Assembly (NCBI GenBank): GCA_024336345.1
Contig: JANFOG010000002.1
Coordinates: 4,402,001 to 4,466,000, forward strand
Direction: 5' to 3'
Length of the DNA: 64,000 bases
Origin: Mariannaea sp. PMI_226
Lineage: Eukaryota > Ascomycota > Sordariomycetes > Hypocreales > Nectriaceae
The notes beneath the pieces were generated by a model, which was not told the DNA's origin, ran no database searches, and saw only the letters and a list, made by a program, of their open reading frames with translations. The position numbers were made by a program, and so were the translations under genes. Below, in pieces: positions 35,368 to 45,120 of the stretch; the stretch's first letter is position 1; each line of letters starts with the position of its first letter.

Positions 35368-38300
35368 ATGGACTCCAATATCCAGCGGGCCCTCAACGAC
35401 AAGCTTTACGATAAGCGCAAGGTCGGCGCTCTTGAGTACGGTGTTCTTTTTCTTCTCGCTCTGCCTCTCCTCCTCCCTTTCCCATCCACTCCCCTTCTCT
35501 CTCCTGTGACTATTGCCGTGCTCCCACACCAAATTTTATGTTGCCTCCAGTGGCCAGCCCTCTCTTTTCAGATGCCCCCGATGTTACAGTATCTGTATCG
35601 GAATTACTTCCCATAGCTGACCCCCACCAACTCCCAGACTTGAGCGCGTCATTCGTGATCATGTGAACAACAAGGACTATCAACGAGTTCACGACATTCT
35701 CGAGCAGCTCTGTAACGAGTATGCCTATGCTGTCCACCAGCCTCATGCTAGAAATGGTGGTTTAATCGGCCTGGCTGCTGCTGCCATCGCACTTGGACAA
35801 GTAGGTCTCTCTCTCTCTCTCTCCATCCAGCCCCCAAGAGATCGCACAGATGAAAAAAATCCCCTCGCCCGTAGCTCCTAAACATCACTAACCTTCGCTC
35901 TGAAATCGTAGGAGCTTCCACGATATTTGGCAAAGATTGTCCCTCCTGTTCTGGCATGCTTCACTGACCAAGATGCGAGGGTCAGGTACTACGCCTGCGA
36001 GGCTATGTACAATATCGCCAAAGTTGGCAAGGGCGAAATCCTCGTGTATTTTAATAGCATATTCGACCAGCTCTGCAAGGTAAGTCACTTTCCCATGTCG
36101 CCAGTGCAGTCACGCCTGCTCATCACATTTCAACCCTTTTTCAGCTTGGCGCAGATTCAGAGCTATCAGTCAAGAACGGAGCAGAGCTTTTAGATCGCCT
36201 TGTCAAAGATATCGTATCCGAGTCTGCTGCCTCCTACGTTTCCATACTTGAAGCACCACCAGAGTTCGATGGTGACGATAAGGCGTCGCTACAGGATCAT
36301 GCCCACTTGCCAACGGCATTTTCTCTCCCACGGTTCATCCCACTGCTTAAGGAACGCATCTTTGTCATGAACCCTTTCACGCGTCAGTTCCTCGTTGGGT
36401 GGATAACTCTTCTTGATTCAATCCCTGATCTCGAACTCGTCACATACCTCCCTGACTTCCTGGGCGGTCTTCTCAAATTCCTTTCTGACCAAAACCCCGA
36501 TGTGCGAGCTGCTACGCAAAACTGCTTGGATAAGTTTCTCAATGAAATTAAACGCATATCTCGCATTAAAAAAGGAATCCTCGAGAGTCGTCGCTCCAAG
36601 GAGGGGACTAAACGGAAGCGTGTCGACTCCATGGACAGTGACTCACTGGCTCCCGGACTAGAAGAAGGTGATGAGATCGACTCGGAGGCCGCTGACGAGG
36701 ATGACGAAGAAAGTAGTGAGGAGGATTGGATCCCCGGCCAGGACGTAGAGATTAACTACAAGGCTATTCTTCAGATTCTAACAGCCACCTTGGATTCACC
36801 ACTTGGTGCGTATACTCGCACGATTTATCTGTCAAATCAGGCTCATTTCGTTTACTAACTCAAACTAGAGGAAGATTGCCTCCTGGAATCGTTGAGGTGG
36901 GTCGTTGAATTCCTTGACATATGTCCCGAAGAGGTTTTGCCATTCACACCCAAGATTCTCGCGCATATGCTCCCAGCAATGGCAAGCACCAAAGAAACTA
37001 TCCATCAAGCTGCGACTCGCGTCAACACTTGCCTCATGGACTATGTTGTGTCTTTGTCTGATGACTCGGAGCTGAAACAGCCCCAATCTTCTCAAGCTCA
37101 GCACAATTCGACTTCTCGACTTCCAGTACCTGGAGACAGACATGATGGTACAAGTAGTAATAGAGTATCCCTCTCAAGTTCGAGGGATTTGGATGTCCGA
37201 AGCCCAACCCCTGCGCATAGTCGCTCAATCTCTATTCCATCAGATCTTCCTACTGCTCCGACACAGACTGATCTTGACTACGCTGCTGCTGTCAATTCGC
37301 TGACGTTACTCTTCCTAAACGACCACGAGGCAACCCGCGTTGCTGCCCTGACTTGGCTCATCATGCTGCATAGGAAAGCACCAAGAAAGGTGCTTGCGTT
37401 CAGCGATGGCACGTTTCCCGCCCTGCTTAAGACACTGTCTGACCCCTCTGATGCTGTTGTTACGAAGGACCTACAGTTGTTATCACAGATTTCGCGTAAT
37501 TCAGAGGATGATTATTTTGCAAATTTCATGGTTAACCTTCTCCAACTCTTCTCGACTGACCGCAAGTTGCTTGAAACCCGCGGCAACCTTATCATCAGGC
37601 AGCTCTGTCTCAGCCTCAGCCCCGAAAGGATATACAGGACCTTGGCAGATTGCATTGAAAAGGAGGAAGATGTCGAGTTTGCGAGCATCATGGTACAGAA
37701 CCTCAACAACAACCTCATTACCGCGCCACAGCTCGCAGATGTTCGAAAACGGCTACGAAATCTTGAGACCAAGGTGAGGATGAATTACTCCTTTGACTGA
37801 AGCGGAATATAGACTTAAGCGATCTTTTAGGACGGTCAAACATTGTTCGTGGCTCTGTTCAGATCCTGGTGCTATAATGCCGTTGCTACGTTTTCACTCT
37901 GCCTGCTAGCTCAAGCTTATGAACAGGCATACAACTTGCTTCAGATCTTGTGAGGCTTTCTTTTTTTATGGCACCAAGTGCAAAGTGATTACTAACTAGC
38001 TGATGTGGCAGTGGCGAATTGGATATGACAGTCAACATGTTGATCCAGGTCGACAAGCTTGTGCAGTTGATTGAGTCACCCGTGTTCACATGTAAGGAAC
38101 TCATCGTCTTTTGGTGTCATCGACCAAAACTGACAACGATACAGACCTACGCCTTCAACTTCTGGAGCCTGAGAAGTTTCCGTACTTGTACAAGTGCATG
38201 TACGGCATTTTGATGTTATTACCGCAATCATCCGCATTCGCTGCACTAAAAAACCGACTGAACAGCGTCAGCTCTATTGGATATCTACATGCAACACCTC

Positions 38301-38777
38301 GAACGTGCGTTATTCCCTACAATGCTGACAATAATCAAAACCATCGCGATATATTGGATCACATAGTCTCCCCCTCCCATTTTTTACAGTGATCACTGAC
38401 TATCACATAGAGCTAACTCAGTTGCGAGCAGCTCCAACTACGATAGGCCGAACCGACTCAAAGGTCGAGAGGACGGCAATATTCGGTGGGTCGAGCTATT
38501 AGAAAAGTTCCGCAGTGTACAGGATCGCGCTCGGCGCGCGCAGAGGCAAGGCGTTGATGGGGACGATGTACCTTTTCTGGGAATGAGTGAACTTAGGATA
38601 GGTGACGGATCAGTGGATCCTAAGGGTAAGGACGGTAGAAACTCAGGTATGGCAATGGCACCGCCGCCACAGAAGGAGCCAGCGCCAGCGCCACCAGTAC
38701 CGGCGAAGAGGACAGGCCTTGGTAGACAATTTGGAAGACTAGGTGGTGCAGTTGCAGGAAAGGGACGCCGAGGATAA
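35368..38777 (+). CDS. VAC14, scaffold of the PIKfyve/Fab1 complex
   Basis: VAC14 is the HEAT-repeat scaffold that holds the Fab1 kinase and Fig4 phosphatase at the vacuole membrane and so controls PI(3,5)P2. Nine exons: 35368-35435, 35638-35800, 35912-36079, 36145-36805, 36869-37773, 37831-37949, 38012-38091, 38145-38304 and 38432-38777; 889 residues, close to yeast Vac14. The N-terminus [19 protein letters not shown] and [18 protein letters not shown], then [15 protein letters not shown], are family hallmarks. HEAT-like repeats run through exon 4 ([20 protein letters not shown]), interrupted by an acidic loop (about residues 320-345). The C-terminal VAC14 domain ([20 protein letters not shown], then [19 protein letters not shown]) is split over exons 6-8. 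The tail is Pro/Gly-rich and basic. Confidence 0.95.
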
Positions 38778-38925
38778 TGGCAGCCTTTATCTGGGTCCTG
38801 GCGCAATATCATTTGCTTTGGGTTTTGCATCACTCTTGGTTTTTTTCTGAGTGAAGACGGAAAGATGTATTTGGCTTGGTGTTTGGGCAGACGCGTCTTA
38901 CATATTCAGGAATGAAATGGGACAG

Positions 38926-39873
38926 TTATCTTCCACGTCGCTTGACAGGGCTCTCGCGCTCGACCAGACCCTCAAAGACAGCATCACGTTGGGATGTGAC
39001 ATTGCGTAATTGGCCTCGGAGAGCGTCTAATTCAGACCGAGCGATGTCAGGGTTACTTGGTAAGCCATGGAAGGATGCGATTTGGAGATCAAGTTCCTTC
39101 TTCTGGGCAACAATGGCGAGATACTCTTGCTCATCGCGAGCAATATCAACTATTGTGGGGTGCGACGACTCGGTGGTTGGTGTGAGAGCAACAACCCGAT
39201 CTTGGAGCTCTGGTAGCTTGGCAGACATCGTCTTAATCTTGCGTTGCAGTTCGAGGTTCTGTTTCGCCAAAGGAGCAGGGGGCTTATAATTGTCGCCTTG
39301 TGCTTGTTGGAGTAGCTGGTTCATTCGAGACGCTTCCTTTTCGATGTGACGGTGGAGGACCGCTATCCTCGCTTTCATTTGCTCCATCTCTTGGGCTCTT
39401 GCTTGTAAATCAACCATGCGACGACCTAAATCTTCAGACTCGGGATATGCGACACCAAGCTGGAGGGACATGGTGGCTAGAGCATCAAGAGCTGTGTGGC
39501 CCTCAGGGGGAAGATTGTATAAGACTGCATCGAGCAAACCCTCTCTTAATGGGCGGCGTTGCAAACTGCTGGAAGCTGCCTGGGCTTCCAACTGCGCAGC
39601 AGAGAGCTCCTGGAGAGCAGTGGCCTCGGACTTGGCAATGAGGTTGCGCTCTTCATCGGCGGCTTCGTTGACTGCGGCCAAAGCAAGAAGGGCCTTGAGT
39701 GTATCCTGGTTGCGCTCGAATGCGGGGATAGGGCGGGGGTGAAGCTTGGCGGCGAGCCAAGAGTCAATGTAGGACCAGTCGCGAGCAGTAGATGCGGCGA
39801 TGCGGGCGACGGAGGGGGAGAAGATGGCGGAGTCTTGGGAGAGATGCTGGCGGTGGCGGTGATGAGCCGCCAT
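38926..39873 (-). CDS. HAUS1-like augmin complex subunit
   Basis: A single-exon gene of 315 residues. Augmin recruits gamma-tubulin to existing spindle microtubules to branch new ones; it occurs in filamentous ascomycetes but not in budding yeast. The segment DSWLAAKLHPRPIPAFERN corresponds to the HAUS1 N-terminus (AAWL...HPIPxYExN), and the rest is almost wholly coiled coil (for example residues 60-105, 150-195 and 210-260). The C-terminal FHGLPSNPDIARSELDALRG matches the conserved HAUS1 end (LPxxxxLAxxxIExxxxEL). Identification rests on these patterns and overall length. It is tail-to-tail with vac14, only 148 bp between stops, so the transcripts probably overlap. The first ATG is used. Confidence 0.82.
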   Translation of the reverse strand: MAAHHRHRQHLSQDSAIFSPSVARIAASTARDWSYIDSWLAAKLHPRPIPAFERNQDTLKALLALAAVNEAADEERNLIAKSEATALQELSAAQLEAQAASSSLQRRPLREGLLDAVLYNLPPEGHTALDALATMSLQLGVAYPESEDLGRRMVDLQARAQEMEQMKARIAVLHRHIEKEASRMNQLLQQAQGDNYKPPAPLAKQNLELQRKIKTMSAKLPELQDRVVALTPTTESSHPTIVDIARDEQEYLAIVAQKKELDLQIASFHGLPSNPDIARSELDALRGQLRNVTSQRDAVFEGLVERESPVKRRGR

Positions 39874-40875
39874 GGTGAGTCGTGGATAAAGTTCGTGGAG
39901 AGGCGGAACAAGAGGATATGCCGAGGTTTTTTTTTATTTTTTATTTTTTAATTTTTTTTGGCCTCGCAGCAAAGTTAGTAAACATAGATATTCGCGGAAT
40001 CTAGAGGAAATATTTCAAATGCTGAAACTGCTGTAACCCATGTGAGTGGATGTGGTCAACTTGATGAGGAACTTACCTTGAATCTACTTGCTCGAATGGG
40101 AAATTTCAAGGCGCATAAAGGAGCCTGAGGTAGACAGGCAGGCAAGAAAACAGTTCCAACCACAGTACCTTGGTACCGACGTACACAGGTGCATATGTAC
40201 ATAGGTACAATAAAGGTACGCACATGTTTACTACACTAGACGTCTTGATCAGTGTGGCCGGGCCCTGAATCTGCTGTCTGCTGGGGGCAACTTTAGTGCC
40301 CGCCGCTAGCCATCGGTACTTGGAAGGGTGCCTCCACACCCACGAACAAAAGTGGCCGGGAGCACCGCCCAGTAGCACAGTACTTCCCACTACAGGCGTT
40401 CTAAGCGAAGATGACAGGTCACTAACTGACAGATTTGGCCGCATAGGGGGAAAAGGACAGGTAGGCAATTGAGAGGGTCCCCTTCTCCAAGTACCTGGAG
40501 TCCCCTGCCCTGGGATATGTGGGCTGTATGTCTCATGAAACCTTGTTCGTGATTGTGCTGTCCTTCCCAAACTTTCTCCCGACGAATGTTTGAGAAGTCG
40601 ATTGTCTTCCTCTTCTAACTTCCCCCTCTCCCTCCTCTTCCCCGGCGAGACGCAGGTTTCATTATTGGATTGCCTCTCCTTTTCTGCAAGCCTAATGTAT
40701 GTCTTTACACTTTAATCACCAGGCGGTTCTTGTTGTTAGATTGCTCTGCCCTCTCTCCGTCCGTCCGTCCGTGTGTCTTCCTCGTTGATCATTTGTTGTT
40801 CCTTCGTTGTTCGACCAGCACAACCCCAACTACCGAGTATCGAACAACAACGAAAGGGCTGCTTCTGGGTCAACT
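39874..40875. promoter_or_regulatory. Divergent upstream region between haus1 and the DnaJ-TPR gene
   Basis: 1.0 kb between two divergent start codons. It contains T tracts at 39928-39959, a cluster of GTACC elements (GTACCTTGGTACC and TAGGTAC, 40165-40220) and a pyrimidine-rich stretch with (GTCC)n at about 40758-40772 close to the right-hand gene. No supported gene. Confidence 0.6.
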
Positions 40876-42514
40876 ATGCACATCCGTCTGTCGGCGCTGG
40901 CCTTGGCCGCCACAACGTTCCTGGCACCTGCCAACGCCCTCGATCCCGCAGACATTCCTGTCGACCTCCCCGTCTCCTCGCTCCTTACCTCAGCGCAATC
41001 CCATCTTTCCCGTGGCGAGACCAGTAATGCTCTGGTCTACTACGATGCCGCCATCGCTCGTGATCCATCCAACTATTTGACTTTCTTCAAGCGGGCTACG
41101 ACCTATCTTTCGCTCGGGCGACACACGCAGGCTACCGACGACTTCATAAAGGTCCTCAGCATCAAACCAAACTTTGAGGGTGCTCATCTCCAACTAGCCA
41201 AAATAAAGGCTCGCGCCGCTGACTGGGATGGCGCCAAAACTCAGTACCAGTCTGGAAGCCGTGGTCCCACTTCGATCGAGGTCAAGGAGTTGGAAGAGGC
41301 CAGGCTTGCTGCTGATCTGGCCGCCGTGGCTGAGAAGAACGAGCAGTGGGATGAGTGTGTCACCAACGCTGGCACCGCCATTATGGTTGCCAGTCGGTCT
41401 CCCCACCTCCGTGAACTACGAGCGAGATGTCGTTTCAAGCGCGGTGATGTTGAGGGAGGTATTGGCGATCTTCAGCACGTCTTGAATCTCAAACCTGGTG
41501 ACACTACCCCCCATCTCGTCATATCCGCTACCACGTTCTACGTACTAGGCGATATGAAGGGTGGTATGGCCCAAGTGCGCAAGTGTTTGCACTCTGACCC
41601 AGACTCTAAGACTTGCAAAAAGCTCCACAAACAGGAAAAAGCTGTGGAGAAGGCGCATAAGAAAATCCTTGGTCAATTGAGTAGGAATCAGGTCACCACA
41701 GCCGGCAGGTCCCTCATGGGAACTGGCGATGAACTTGGGTTCTATCCCGAGATTCAAAAGCAGGTTGACGATCTCATGGCTAGCCAGACTATTCCGACAA
41801 ACGCTAGAATCCGATTACTCGAGGATGCGATTGAGATGACGTGTCAGGCCTATACTGAGGTGAGTTCTGGCTCACTTGGGCTTAAACTGATTTGTTTTTT
41901 CCCCTGTTGATTTTTTTCTTATTCTTTTCGCTTTTGGATTCTGTTCTAACCATCATGGCCAGTCCAACCACAAGGAAGCCCCAAAGCACTGCGAGCATGC
42001 TCTCAACATCAATCCCGATTCGTTTTGGGGCCTGCTCTACCAGGGCAAAAAACAGGTTAAAGAAGAGCTATTTGAAGCAGCAATTCAGTCGTTTGAGAAG
42101 GCCGCCGAGGCTCATCCTGATCTCCGCGGCAAGGTCACTCCTCTCCTACAAAATGCCCAGATCGCTCTGAAACGCAGCAAGACGAAGGACTACTACAAGG
42201 TCCTTGGCGTTCCAAACAACGCCGACGAACGACAGATCAAATCAGCCTACCGCAGAGCGTCCAAGCAGTACCACCCTGACAAGGCGGTAGGAATATCAAA
42301 AGAGGAAGCCGAGAAAAAGATGGCTGCCATAAACGAAGCGTACGAAGTACTTAGCGACCCAGAACTGCGAGCGCGATTCGACCGCGGAGACGATCCCAAC
42401 TCGCAGGAACCGCGTGGTAATCCTTTTGGTGGCCACCCATTCGGTGGCGGCTTCGGTGGGCATCCGGTTTTCCAACAAGGCGGCCAACATTTCAAATTCC
42501 AGTTTGGAGGATAG
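40876..42514 (+). CDS. ER-luminal TPR-DnaJ co-chaperone (P58IPK/DNAJC3-like)
   Basis: Two exons, 40876-41859 and 41963-42514, with a 103-nt GTGAGT...CCAG intron; 511 residues. Proteins of this class bind unfolded clients and pass them to the Hsp70 BiP/Kar2 in the ER. The ATG at 40876 is chosen because a clear signal peptide follows (RLSALALAATTFLAPANA, residues 4-21). Tandem TPRs fill residues about 35-395 (AQSHLSRGETSNALVYYDAA, YLTFFKRATTYLSLGRHTQA). The J-domain starts at about residue 404 with DYYKVLGVPNNAD and has an intact HPD at 432-434. It ends in a short Gly/Phe-rich tail (GGGFGGHPVFQQGG). I see no KDEL-like retrieval signal at the C-terminus, as in many family members. Confidence 0.94.
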
Positions 42515-43726
42515 ATTAGCTTGTCGTCGCAGAGAACAGCTGATGAGTTCTCCGTTATGACTCGGTTATGAAAAGGGTCCGAAAGATGAAACAAAGGGAG
42601 AATATTATATAATATGGCGCACTCAAAGCCTGGGAGGAAACCCTGTCGCCTCGGCCAGGCAAGGTAAGGGTGCTGCTATGGCTGGTGTTATTAGGTGTTT
42701 TCGGTCAATAATAACTATATGTCAGGGAGATACATATATATATATAGTTATATGTTCTATTATCTTATCCAAGAATTTTCCAAATCTGTCTTGATTTACC
42801 CAGTTATATTCAAATCTTTGACCAATTTCCTTTCTATATATCTTACCTATGCCATGTCTTGTCAAGGCCTCAGGCAACCTATAGAATCTTGCCCAGTTTG
42901 CATGAGATTCTATCCTGCTGGGACTGGCGTCAGTGTTACCTCACCAACACCATGAGGCGATAAGAAGTACACTGCTCCTCGCTCTCCCGCTCTCATCCCT
43001 CCAACAGTCAAGAGGATAAGCCGAAGCGAAGCCCCTTATCCTCTCTGTCGACGGGCGAATCTGGCCAAAACATCACACGGCATCTATAATATTCGAGATC
43101 GAGACTCGTAGTATAGTATAGGATTGAAGCACGCTCGCCGTCCCATTCCAAGCCTTTCTGGTCTTGGAAATTGAGCACCGCGTCGCTGTATATTCCGACA
43201 ACATAATAATTACCCTTACAAATATATCATCAAACCCAAGCATGACATGGATATTCCTTGTTCCTCAATCAACACCATCTAACCGCAGCCCTTTGGCCTT
43301 GAGACCTTCCCTTGCAGGATTTTTGGAAATTTCTTGGTTTCGTACAGATGCGTTCGTCGTTGTTTCCCGTCCCAAATTGCTCATCCTCTCTTGGATTGAG
43401 CAGCATATTGTGGCTTATCTTGACACATCTCACAGTGCAAGAGACAAAGCCCAGACTGGTAAACATCAAATCGAGAATAAAGGTAAAAAGAAGTCCAGGG
43501 TATCGGGAGTGTGCTATTGTGGTTGTTGTTGTGGTTGTTGTTGTTATTGTTGCCATCGCAGTCGCCGTTGCCACTGTGGTTGGACACTGTTTTGTTGTTT
43601 ATTTTTTGCTAATTTCCAAATGATACTCGGTCCTTGACCTTTTAACTCCAATAGGACTCCCGCAAGCTCCCTGTCTTATATTCGTTCTTGGACATGATAC
43701 AGTGAAAAAGGTGACATCGAGTCCTC
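42515..43726. other. Convergent 3' region between the DnaJ-TPR and mitoferrin genes
   Basis: 1.2 kb with no supported gene. It includes a TATATATA run near 42735, a perfect 10-bp inverted repeat at 43011-43044 (listed separately) and an imperfect (TTG)n tract at about 43517-43551. Frames in the TTG tract read as homopolymers of Val, Cys or Thr and are not genes. Confidence 0.6.
43011..43044. repeat. Perfect 10-bp inverted repeat with 14-nt loop
   Basis: AGAGGATAAG at 43011-43020 is matched by its reverse complement CTTATCCTCT at 43035-43044. The stem lies between the 3' ends of two converging genes and would form a stable RNA hairpin if transcribed. Confidence 0.8.
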
Positions 43727-45120
43727 TCACGAGGAACTATCGTTCCGCTTGATGAAGTAAGACCTGGGTTAATGGCAGTCAGTATCGGACTACATGACGC
43801 TGGTGATTTTTCAAAGGGACTCACTTGGAGAACTCATAAGCGGACCAGCAAATGGCCGTGCTAGGCATGGTAGTGACTACTCGAGGTCGAACGCCCTTGA
43901 AAAAACCCTTCAGGCCGGCCCTCTGGTATAGTAGACGACACCCACCAAGGAAGCTATTCACGCTCCTTACTTCCGGGTCGGAAGAGGTGCCTCGAGTCTG
44001 CAGCATTGTCTTGATGACATCCATGGGAGTGGTAAGACCAGCAGCAAAACCACCAGCAACAGCTCCGGCGAGACAATGGGTCAGAGGATCGTAGGATTTG
44101 TTGGGATTCATGGCAGTAGAAATGGACTCGTAAGCGAGGAATTGGAGGGCGGTGAAGGGCACAGTCATTGACAAAGTAGTCGGGTAGGAGATGTAGAAGG
44201 CGCTCAGGCCTTCTGTCTTGTAGACGTATTTGGCGCAGTCGACCATGGATCGGTACATCTTGCTCGAATTTTGTATTTGCATGCGCTGCTTGATGACTAT
44301 TGGCTGGTCATGAGTTTGGCGTTAACTACCACCAGAAAAACAAGTTGACATACCATCGAAAGGATTCATGAAGGCATCACTGGCAATGGTTGCGGCCGCA
44401 CCGCTGGTAGCTGCAGGGTTTCCATGTTAATGGGTTGTGCCAAACGGTCAATCGAATTGGGTGCGGTGCTCACCGGCAGCGAGGGGGTGGTGAACTCCAG
44501 CCTGATTCCCGCCCATCGCGTGTTTCACAGCCTCGTATGTTGCGAAGTAGACAGCATGAGCAGGACCTGTATTTACGGTTCAGTAGGGGAACTCGTCATA
44601 CTTCAGAGGGCCATCATGTGAAGGGAAGCATACCGGCACCGACAATGACACTGGACATGCCACGCCACAAGCTGAAGACACCTTCTGTCTTGGCGATCTG
44701 TACTGTGTTGCGCAAGACGCCTGAGTAGGCTGGGGTTGTGCTTGGATTGAGGATCTGCATTCGGGTCTAGTGGTGGTAAGTCAGCATCCAAGCTCCATGG
44801 ATGGCGGCAGTTAGGTAGTTCAAACCTTGATTGCATCGATGGGATACATGACGGTATGTTCCTATTCAGGCAGGGCCAGTGTCAGTATTGGAGAAAGTCA
44901 TGCAAGAGAGTCAAGAGTGACGTACGGCTATACCAGCGAAGGCACCGGCGGCCATGTTCTGCAGCAGAGAGAAGTTGGGTGGAAGGGATTCATAGCTATT
45001 CGATAAAGAAAAAAGAAGAAAACCGGGTTAGCAGGAGAGAGCGGACTCTAAATTGATGGCTGGCGTAAGGGGAGAAGCTCACTCGTAGTCCTCAACGGGC
45101 TCTGCACTTGGCTGGGCCAT
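43727..45120 (-). CDS. Mitoferrin (Mrs3/Mrs4-type mitochondrial iron carrier)
   Basis: An inner-membrane carrier that brings iron into the matrix for heme and Fe-S synthesis. Eight exons on the minus strand: 45120-45083, 44995-44926, 44861-44826, 44766-44634, 44566-44474, 44410-44354, 44296-43825 and 43763-43727; 311 residues. Three Solcar repeats show PIDAIK, PFDVIK and PMDVIK, and MNPFDVIKQRMQ and GGN in the second repeat are typical of mitoferrins. The seventh exon seems to stop at YEFSK, but that TGA lies inside a GTGAGT donor; splicing to a 37-nt last exon gives YEFSKSYFIKRNDSSS, the expected family ending. The N-terminus (VEDYDYESLPPNFSLLQNM) matches Mrs4, supporting the ATG at 45120; an in-frame TAA stands upstream. 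Confidence 0.94.

Noticed and set aside
43164..43637. Frames rich in Cys, Val or Thr around the TTG tract
   Set aside because: All three frames of a (TTG)n-type repeat are open; the resulting homopolymers are not protein-like.
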